Part shown: positions 57,573 to 64,000 of the stretch, in pieces
How the letters are laid out: every line of letters begins with the position of its first letter
Position numbering within the stretch: the first letter of the stretch is position 1
Source: CAZYFH01 sp965249175
GTDB lineage: Bacteria; Acidobacteriota; Vicinamibacteria; Vicinamibacterales; UBA8438
Direction: 5' to 3'
NCBI GenBank assembly: GCA_965249175.1
Contig: OZ252227.1
Coordinates: 2,356,001-2,420,000 of the forward strand
DNA length: 64,000 nt
Translations under genes and position numbers: made by a program
Notes under the pieces: generated by a model
What the model saw: the letters and a program-made list of their open reading frames with translations, nothing else
Databases searched by the model: none
What the model was told of the DNA's origin: nothing

Positions 57573-58163
57573 ATGACGTGGGTTGTGCTCGGCGGGGCGT
57601 ACGTGTTGGGCGGCGTTCCCTTCGCGCTGCTCCTGGCGCGGCAGGCGGGCATCGACCTGCGGCGCGCCGGCAGCGGAAATCTCGGCGCGGCTAACGTGCT
57701 GCGAACGACACGCCCGGCGCTCGCCTGCGCCGTATTGGCGCTCGACATGGGGAAGGGTGCCGTCGTCGTCCTGCTCGCGGACGGCGCAGGAGCAGACGGC
57801 GTCACGCAGGCAGCGGCGGCCGCCGCAGTCGTCGTCGGACATGTGTGGTCGGTCTGGCTCCGATTCCGTGGCGGGAAGGGGGTGGCGACCGCCGGCGGCG
57901 CGTTCGCTGTCCTCGCACCGGAGGCGACCGCCGTGGCCGTCGCGGTGTTCGTCGTCGCGGTCGTGATCACGAGGTACATATCGCTGGCGTCCGTCCTCGC
58001 GTCGCTCACGCTGCCGGTGGCGATGTACGGTGCGGATAGCCCATCGGCCGCCTTCGCGAGTGCCGTCGGCAGTGCCGCGGTCGTCGTCTATCGGCACCGC
58101 GAGAATCTCGCGCGGCTGCTGTCCGGGACAGAGCGGCGTATTGCGCTGCGGGAACGGACGTGA
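57573..58163 (+). CDS. plsY: Glycerol-3-phosphate acyltransferase PlsY
   Basis: PlsY transfers an acyl group from acyl-phosphate to glycerol-3-phosphate to make lysophosphatidic acid. The 196-residue protein has about five helices and the three active-site blocks: LRRAGSGNLGAANVLR, GHVWSVWLRFRGGKGVATAGG and VVYRHRENLARLLSGTE. gpsA, which supplies its substrate, follows after 40 bases. Confidence 0.95.
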   Translation: MTWVVLGGAYVLGGVPFALLLARQAGIDLRRAGSGNLGAANVLRTTRPALACAVLALDMGKGAVVVLLADGAGADGVTQAAAAAAVVVGHVWSVWLRFRGGKGVATAGGAFAVLAPEATAVAVAVFVVAVVITRYISLASVLASLTLPVAMYGADSPSAAFASAVGSAAVVVYRHRENLARLLSGTERRIALRERT

Positions 58164-58203
58164 CGACGCATATCGCCGTTGCACGTCATTGAGATTGAGT
58201 GAG

Positions 58204-59220
58204 ATGAACACACCGTCGAGCGACCGCGTCGGCGTGCTTGGCAGCGGCGGGTGGGGCACCGCGCTGGCGGTGCATCTCGGGCAGCTGGGGAAGCAGGTGA
58301 CCCTGTGGGGTCGCGACGACGCACTCGTGGCCCAGATGGCGTCACGCCGTGAGAACCAGCCGTATCTTCCCGACGTGACGCTGCCGGCAACGGTCGAGCC
58401 CACCGTCTCGCTCGAGGCAGCGCTGGACGGAGCAAAGTATGTGGTGGCGGCGGTGCCGTCGCACGGAGTCCGGGACGTGCTCCGGCAAGCGGCTCCTCTC
58501 GTGCCGCCGGAGGCCACTATCGTTAGCGCCACCAAGGGTCTGGAGGTCGACACGCTGTTCCGCATGTCCGAGGTCATCGAGCAAGAGCTGGGTGGGTCGC
58601 GCGCGGTCGCGATCCTGTCGGGGCCCAGCTTCGCTGCCGAAGTTGCCCGGGGCATGCCGACCGCCGTGTCCGTGGCGGGCAGATCGGAAGCTCACGTGGC
58701 CGAGGTGCAGCGCGAGTTCCGGTCCCGCTACTTCCGGCTCTATGCCAGCGCCGACGTCACCGGTGTCGAGGTCGGCGCGGCCCTCAAGAACGTGATCGCG
58801 ATCGCCGCCGGTGTCGTCGAGGCCCTTGGGCTCGGCCACAACGCATCGGCCGCGCTCATCACCCGCGGCCTGGCCGAGATGTCCCGGCTGGCGTTCGCGC
58901 TTGGTGGGCAGCGCGACACATTGGCCGGACTGAGTGGGTTGGGTGACTTGATCCTGACCTGCACCGGTTCGTTGAGTCGCAACCGCCGGGTGGGGCTCGA
59001 GCTGGGCAAGGGGCGCCCGCTCGACGACATCCTCTCTGGAATGAAGATGGTCGCCGAAGGGGTGCGCACGACCGGGGCGGCGCTCGCCCTCGGCGCGCGC
59101 CACGAAGTCGAGTTGCCGGTCGCGGCCCAGATGGCCGAGGTCCTCGCAGGGCGACGGACGCCACGCGAAGCGGTCGAGGAGCTGATGCTGCGCCGACAAC
59201 GCGCGGAGTTGGAGCAGTGA
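58204..59220 (+). CDS. gpsA: Glycerol-3-phosphate dehydrogenase [NAD(P)+]
   Basis: GpsA reduces dihydroxyacetone phosphate to glycerol-3-phosphate for phospholipids. The 338-residue enzyme has the N-terminal GSGGWGTALAVHL nucleotide-binding loop, AVPSHGVRDVL, SATKGLEVDT, LSGPSFAAEVARGMPTAV, the catalytic lysine in GAALKNVIAIAAGVVEALGLG, and SGLGDLILTCTGSLSRNRRVG. The ATG at 58204 follows GAGTGAG. The next gene, ftsY, starts four bases before its stop. Confidence 0.96.
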   Translation: MNTPSSDRVGVLGSGGWGTALAVHLGQLGKQVTLWGRDDALVAQMASRRENQPYLPDVTLPATVEPTVSLEAALDGAKYVVAAVPSHGVRDVLRQAAPLVPPEATIVSATKGLEVDTLFRMSEVIEQELGGSRAVAILSGPSFAAEVARGMPTAVSVAGRSEAHVAEVQREFRSRYFRLYASADVTGVEVGAALKNVIAIAAGVVEALGLGHNASAALITRGLAEMSRLAFALGGQRDTLAGLSGLGDLILTCTGSLSRNRRVGLELGKGRPLDDILSGMKMVAEGVRTTGAALALGARHEVELPVAAQMAEVLAGRRTPREAVEELMLRRQRAELEQ

Positions 59221-60131
59221 GCCTACTGGGTCGCCTGCGCGCCGGCCTCCGGCGCACCCGAGAGCGGTTGACGGGTCGATTGTCGGACCTGGACGCTGAC
59301 GGCGATGCGCTGGGGCACCGCGGGGCCGACAGCGAGTCGCTCGCCGCCCTCGAAGAGCTCCTGATCGAGGCCGATGTCGGCGTTGTCGCGACCGAGCGCA
59401 TCGTCTCGCGCGTGCGGGACAGGAACGGCGACGACATGACCCTGTCGGCCCGTGTGAAGCGAGAGATCCTCGAGATCCTCGAGCGGCCCGCGTCGCCGGC
59501 CGTTCAGCACACGCCCCCGCGGGTCGTCCTCGTTGTTGGTGTCAACGGCACCGGCAAGACGACGACCGTGGCGAAGCTCGCACACCGCTGGCGCTCGGAG
59601 GGTGAGACGCCGCTGATCTGTGCAGCCGACACGTTTCGCGCCGCGGCCGTCGACCAGATCGAGACGTGGGCGCGGCGCGCGGCGGTCGACATCGTGCGCG
59701 CGGGCCCCGGCGCCGACCCGGCGGCGGTCGTCTTCGATGCGATTCAGGCTGGGCAGGCTCGGGGGCGGTCCGTGGTGATCGTGGACACGGCCGGTCGCCT
59801 GCATACGCGGCGCGATCTGATGGCGGAGCTGGACAAGATCAGGCGAGTGACGGCTCGCGCCGTCGACGGCGCGCCGCACGAGGTGCTGCTGGTCCTGGAT
59901 GCGACAGTCGGTCAGAACGGACTCGCGCAAGCGCGACAGTTTCTCGAGGCCTCGGCCGTGACGGGAATTGTGCTGGCCAAGCTCGACGGCACGGCGAAGG
60001 GCGGCGTCGCCGTCGCTGTGGCGAGTGAGCTCGACGTCCCAATCCGGTACGTCGGCGTGGGTGAGGGCATCGAGGACCTCGTGCCGTTCTCTCCGGCCGA
60101 CTATGTCGACGCACTCTTCGCCCGGGGGTAG
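59217..60131 (+). CDS. ftsY: Signal recognition particle receptor FtsY
   Basis: FtsY docks ribosome-nascent chain/SRP complexes at the membrane. The 304-residue protein has a short basic N-terminus, the four-helix N domain (LAALEELLIEADVGV) and the G domain. The G domain has G1 GVNGTGKTTT (108-117), ADTFRAAAVDQIE, DTAGRLHTRRDLMAEL, LAKLDGTAKGGVAV and GEGIEDLVPF. It lacks the long acidic A domain of E. coli FtsY. The GTG start overlaps gpsA by four bases. The partner ffh starts at 63300, so both SRP GTPases are in the window. Confidence 0.96.
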   Translation: MSLLGRLRAGLRRTRERLTGRLSDLDADGDALGHRGADSESLAALEELLIEADVGVVATERIVSRVRDRNGDDMTLSARVKREILEILERPASPAVQHTPPRVVLVVGVNGTGKTTTVAKLAHRWRSEGETPLICAADTFRAAAVDQIETWARRAAVDIVRAGPGADPAAVVFDAIQAGQARGRSVVIVDTAGRLHTRRDLMAELDKIRRVTARAVDGAPHEVLLVLDATVGQNGLAQARQFLEASAVTGIVLAKLDGTAKGGVAVAVASELDVPIRYVGVGEGIEDLVPFSPADYVDALFARG

Positions 60132-61226
60132 GTGGGCGTGACGCGAGACGACAGGCACATGGACCGCGCGCTGGCCCTGGCCTCGCGTGGACGCGGTCGC
60201 ACCAGTCCCAATCCGATGGTGGGCGCCGTCGTCGTGTCGGCGGACGGGGTCGTCGTCGGCGAAGGGTTTCACGCGCGGGCCGGAGAAGACCACGCCGAGA
60301 CCCATGCGCTGGCTGCCGCCGGGTCGGCGGCGCGGGGGTCGACCCTGTACTGCACGCTCGAGCCTTGCTGCCACCACGGCCGTACGAGGCCATGCGCCCC
60401 TCGGGTCGTTGCGGCTGGCGTGACGCGGGTCGTTGCCGCGATGGTGGATCCCGATCCCCGAGTCCGCGGCGGCGGCCTCGCGTATCTCCGCGCCCGTCAC
60501 GTGCGGGTCGATGTCGGCGTGCGCCAGGCCGCGGCGGAACAGCTGAACGAGGCGTTCGTCGTCTGGGTAGCGCGGGGCCGACCGTTCGTGACGATGAAGA
60601 TCGCGACCAGTCTCGACGGCCGGATCGCCGCGCGGCCAGGGACGCGCACGGCATTAACGGCCGAGCCAGCAGCGCGCGCGGTGCACGAGCAGCGAGCCGT
60701 CGTTGATGCCGTGGGCATCGGCTCAACCACGTTGCTGGTGGATGACCCGCTCTTGACGGCCCGCGGCGTCGTGCGCCACGCTCCGCTAACGCGCGTGGTA
60801 TTCGATCGACGGCTGCGCACGCCGCCGACTGCCCGCATCTTTGGCACGCTGAGCACCGGCCCGGTCGTCATCGTCACGACGGAGCGCGCGGCGGCGGCGC
60901 GACCGGACGACGTCAGCCGGTTGGTCGACGCGGGGGCCGACGTGGAGACGGTTGCGGCGGGGGATGTCGGCGAGGCCGTCGAGCGGCTCGGCGCGCGGCA
61001 GGTGACGACGTTGGTGGTCGAAGGCGGGACGACGATCCACCGTGCCGCATGGGCGGCCGGGGTCGTCGATCGCGTACAGCTCTTCATTGCGCCGTCCAAC
61101 ATCGGGGAGGACGGCGTCGACTGGCTCGCTGGGCATGGATTGTCGCTGGCCGATCTGACGGCGCTGCGCGTCCGCTCGCTGGGGCCGGACCTGCAGCTGG
61201 AGGGTGATGTTTACAGGGATCGTTGA
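60132..61226 (+). CDS. ribD: Riboflavin biosynthesis protein RibD
   Basis: This bifunctional enzyme carries out the deamination and reduction steps after GTP cyclohydrolase II. The 364-residue protein has a deaminase domain with the zinc site in HAETHALAAAG and LEPCCHHGRTRPCAPR. The reductase domain has MKIATSLDGRIAARPG, GIGSTTLLVDDPLLTAR and VEGGTTIHRAAW. It starts at a GTG directly after the ftsY stop. It overlaps ribE by about 20 bases. No FMN riboswitch separates it from ftsY. Confidence 0.95.
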   Translation: MGVTRDDRHMDRALALASRGRGRTSPNPMVGAVVVSADGVVVGEGFHARAGEDHAETHALAAAGSAARGSTLYCTLEPCCHHGRTRPCAPRVVAAGVTRVVAAMVDPDPRVRGGGLAYLRARHVRVDVGVRQAAAEQLNEAFVVWVARGRPFVTMKIATSLDGRIAARPGTRTALTAEPAARAVHEQRAVVDAVGIGSTTLLVDDPLLTARGVVRHAPLTRVVFDRRLRTPPTARIFGTLSTGPVVIVTTERAAAARPDDVSRLVDAGADVETVAAGDVGEAVERLGARQVTTLVVEGGTTIHRAAWAAGVVDRVQLFIAPSNIGEDGVDWLAGHGLSLADLTALRVRSLGPDLQLEGDVYRDR

Positions 61227-61821
61227 AGCCATGGGTGAGGTGGCCGAAGTGCGGTCGATTCCTGCCGGGCTGCGGCTGCGGATCGCGACCGGGTTGGCGT
61301 CGGGTCTGGCCGTGGGGGACAGCGTGGCCGTCAACGGAGTGTGCCTGACCGTCGTCCTGTGCGACGCTGGTGAGTTCCACGCGGAGGTGTCGCCCGAGAC
61401 CGCCCGTGTGACCGCGCTCGGCGCTACGTCCCGCGGGTCGAAGGTGAATCTCGAACGGCCGTTGCGACCGGACGGTCGGCTCGGGGGGCACTTCGTCCTC
61501 GGTCATGTCGACGGTGTGGGTCACATTGACGAGATCCGACAGGATGGCGAGTTCTGGTGGGTGACCTTCCGCTATCCGGCGGGGCTGGAGGTCTACCTGG
61601 TTCGGAAGGGCTCGGTCGCCGTGGATGGGATCAGCCTGACGGTCGCTGGGTTGAGCGCGCAGCGATTCGACGTGCAGGTTGTGCCTCATACATGGCGCGA
61701 GACGCGGTTGCACGCCGCGGCGGTCGACGATCCCGTGAATCTCGAGTGCGATATCATCGGAAAGCACGTGGTGCGAGCATTGGAGGTCGCGCGCGGGGGC
61801 GAGGACGACTCGGAGCGCTGA
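61207..61821 (+). CDS. ribE: Riboflavin synthase alpha chain
   Basis: The enzyme dismutates two 6,7-dimethyl-8-ribityllumazines to riboflavin. The 204-residue protein has two lumazine-binding repeats: MFTGIVEAMGEV with AVNGVCLTVV, and LGHVDGVGHIDEI with VAVDGISLTVAGL. It ends NLECDIIGKHVVRALE. The ATG at 61207 follows GGAGG; a GTG at 61204 is also possible. It overlaps ribD, and ribBA follows. Confidence 0.95.
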   Translation: MFTGIVEAMGEVAEVRSIPAGLRLRIATGLASGLAVGDSVAVNGVCLTVVLCDAGEFHAEVSPETARVTALGATSRGSKVNLERPLRPDGRLGGHFVLGHVDGVGHIDEIRQDGEFWWVTFRYPAGLEVYLVRKGSVAVDGISLTVAGLSAQRFDVQVVPHTWRETRLHAAAVDDPVNLECDIIGKHVVRALEVARGGEDDSER

Positions 61822-61835
61822 CATGGGGGATGACG

Positions 61836-63110
61836 ATGGCACCTAAGACAACGCCGCGAAGTGGTTCGCCGAGGAGCGGTCCCCGTCAAGTGAGGCGCCC
61901 GCGTCGCAGCCCGTTTGCGCCGATTGGCGAGGCGGTCGAGGCGCTCCGTGATGGCCGCATGATCATCGTGGTCGACGACGAGGATCGCGAGAACGAGGGC
62001 GATCTGACGATCGCCGCCGACAAGATCACCCCCGAAGCAATCAACTTCATGGCGCGATACGGGCGGGGTCTCATCTGCCTGTCGATGACGGGAGAGCGGC
62101 TGGACGAGCTCGATGTGCCCATGGCCGTGAGCGAGAACACGTCCCGGTTCGAGACCGCGTTCGCCGTGCCAATCGACGCGAAGCACGTGACGACGACGGG
62201 GATCTCGACGGCGGATCGCGCGGCGACGATTCGGGTCGCCATCGACCCCAAGACAACGCCCAACGACCTGTCGAAGCCCGGGCACGTGTTGCCACTGCGC
62301 GCCCGTGCGGGCGGGGTGCTGGTGCGCGCAGGGCAGACCGAAGCCGCGGTCGATCTGTCTCGGTTGGCGGGTCTCTATCCCGCGGGTGTGATCTGCGAGA
62401 TCATGAACGACGACGGCACGATGGCGCGGGTCCCGCAGCTGCGAAAATTCGCGAAGCGTCATGACCTGCTCATGATCACCGTCGCCGATCTCATCAAGTA
62501 CCGGATGCGTCACGACCGACTCGTGCGTCGGGTGGCCTCCGCGGCGCTTCCCACCGATCACGGTGGGTTTGAAGTCATTGCCTACGAGAGCCTGATTGAC
62601 GGCGAGACCCACATGGCGCTCGTTCGCGGGGACATCGGCGATGGACAGTCGGTGCTGGTCAGGGTGCATTCCCGCTGCCTGACCGGTGACGTCTTTCGCT
62701 CGTCGCGGTGTGACTGCGGCCGGCAGCTGTCGCTCGCAATGGATCGGATCTCGGCCGAGGGGCGTGGTGTCCTGCTCTATCTGAACCAGGAGGGACGGGG
62801 TATCGGTCTCGGCAACAAGATCCGAGCCTACGAGCTGCAAGACCAGGGGCTCGACACCGTCGAGGCCAATGAGCACCTCGGCTTCAAGCCGGATCAGCGG
62901 GACTACGGGATTGGTGCACAGATTCTGGGCGATCTCGGGGTTCGCACGATGCGGCTCCTGACCAACAACCCGCGCAAGTTCATCGGACTCGAAGGCTATG
63001 GACTGGCCGTGGATGAGTCGGTCCCGCTGGAAGTCCCCGCATCCGAGTTTTCAGAAGCCTACCTGCGTGCGAAGAAAGAAAAGCTCGGTCACCGACTGAC
63101 ATCCGTGTAG
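61836..63110 (+). CDS. ribBA: Bifunctional DHBP synthase / GTP cyclohydrolase II
   Basis: The 424-residue protein joins RibB, which makes 3,4-dihydroxy-2-butanone 4-phosphate, with RibA, which opens GTP. RibB motifs are VVDDEDRENEGDLTIAAD, TGISTADRAATIR and RAGQTEAAVDLSRLAG. RibA motifs are the zinc site RVHSRCLTGDVFRSSRCDCGRQL, LYLNQEGRGIGLGNK and LTNNPRKF. A basic stretch of about 25 residues precedes RibB. The ATG at 61836 is favoured by GGGGG at 61825-61829; ATG 61830 is the alternative. The next gene is ffh, not ribH, so lumazine synthase lies elsewhere. Confidence 0.96.
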   Translation: MAPKTTPRSGSPRSGPRQVRRPRRSPFAPIGEAVEALRDGRMIIVVDDEDRENEGDLTIAADKITPEAINFMARYGRGLICLSMTGERLDELDVPMAVSENTSRFETAFAVPIDAKHVTTTGISTADRAATIRVAIDPKTTPNDLSKPGHVLPLRARAGGVLVRAGQTEAAVDLSRLAGLYPAGVICEIMNDDGTMARVPQLRKFAKRHDLLMITVADLIKYRMRHDRLVRRVASAALPTDHGGFEVIAYESLIDGETHMALVRGDIGDGQSVLVRVHSRCLTGDVFRSSRCDCGRQLSLAMDRISAEGRGVLLYLNQEGRGIGLGNKIRAYELQDQGLDTVEANEHLGFKPDQRDYGIGAQILGDLGVRTMRLLTNNPRKFIGLEGYGLAVDESVPLEVPASEFSEAYLRAKKEKLGHRLTSV

Positions 63111-63204
63111 ACGGGGCTTCGCCCCAAGCCCCCCGCGCACGCTCGGTGGGACCCGAGAGCCCCACTCCGCGCCCGCGAGGCGCGCGGTGCGCGTCTTGCC
63201 GTTT

Positions 63205-63234
63205 CGTTGACACCCGTTCAGGCCCTCAGCTACG
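63205..63234 (+). promoter_or_regulatory. Sigma-70-type promoter for ffh
   Basis: A perfect -35 TTGACA (63205-63210) and a -10 TACGAT (63229-63234) are separated by 18 bases. They lie in the 190-base gap between ribBA and ffh, so ffh can be transcribed separately from the riboflavin genes. The leader would be about 60 bases. Confidence 0.6.
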
Positions 63235-63299
63235 ATAAGCGATTGTGCGGGAGTCGCTTACGGCTCTCCTTGGCCAACCGAGGGCGCGGGACGCCCGCC

Positions 63300-64000
<701 letters not shown>

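Noticed and set aside
60050..60140. Looked for an FMN riboswitch before ribD.
   Set aside because: ribD begins directly after the ftsY stop codon; there is no leader of sufficient length.
63113..63125. Small hairpin GGGGC-TTC-GCCCC after ribBA.
   Set aside because: The stem is only five pairs and lacks a T-run; too weak for a terminator call.

Overview
The window is GC-rich and densely coded on both strands, with G or C at most third codon positions by eye. It carries a full bacterial housekeeping complement, and no rRNA or tRNA gene was seen. Several features together suggest a soil-type Gram-negative bacterium, most likely an Acidobacteriota member near Vicinamibacteria: CstA paralogues, a MacA/MacB/TolC-type efflux set, NtrYX next to DUF4390, a lysylphosphatidylglycerol-synthase-type membrane protein next to nrdR, and ATP-type PEP carboxykinase. 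The taxon is an inference; the gene families are read from the sequence.

Bases 1-9233 are a mobile-element graveyard. It holds the 3' end of an IS91-type transposase, a gutted P4-type integrase, a complete secreted alpha/beta hydrolase, and an FHA gene fused to a broken IS1595-type transposase. It also holds an intact IS30 element with matching inverted repeats, an IS110 transposase with its non-coding leader, and an intact IS256 element with an 8-bp target duplication. It ends with a 5'-truncated, frameshifted MFS/spermidine-synthase-like gene.

Bases 9273-15037 (minus strand) look like one operon: a secreted DmpA/NylC-type peptidase, CstA, a small protein ending in Cys-Cys, an ArsA-type ATPase and a second CstA. 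From 15110 on the plus strand come a DUF2784 protein, a TesA-type lipase, an ABC ATPase and a large FtsX-type permease (the tesA-ybbA-ybbP set), then a DksA-like protein and folK. Bases 20666-29725 (minus strand) hold an ECF sigma factor, its anti-sigma factor and ispH in overlapping order. They are followed by a Spy/CpxP-like protein, a TolC-type outer membrane protein, a MacA adaptor, an ABC ATPase, a permease and a frameshifted secreted protein.

Bases 29824-43471 hold a SpoIID-type lipoprotein, pckA, gatB, ftsE-ftsX, a type-2 glycerate kinase, rnr, selB and a TonB-type protein. A bidirectional terminator separates these from groES-groEL, which has a CIRCE operator on its promoter. Then come a Fis-type HTH protein and purC. 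From 46988 to the right edge almost everything is on the plus strand: a flippase-like protein, nrdR, DUF4390, ntrY-ntrX, (ftcD on the minus strand), a TPR protein, an RDD protein, pgpA, cinA, plsY, gpsA, ftsY, ribD-ribE-ribBA and the start of ffh.

The least expected feature is a short repeat family present three times (17000, 48523, 54728). The copies are 163-174 bp, begin and end with the same TA-bounded inverted repeat, and all point the same way. Each sits between two co-directional plus-strand genes; two copies coincide with the upstream gene's stop codon and one splits a ribosome binding site from its start codon. The second point of interest is the CstA / Cys-Cys protein / ArsA ATPase / CstA operon.
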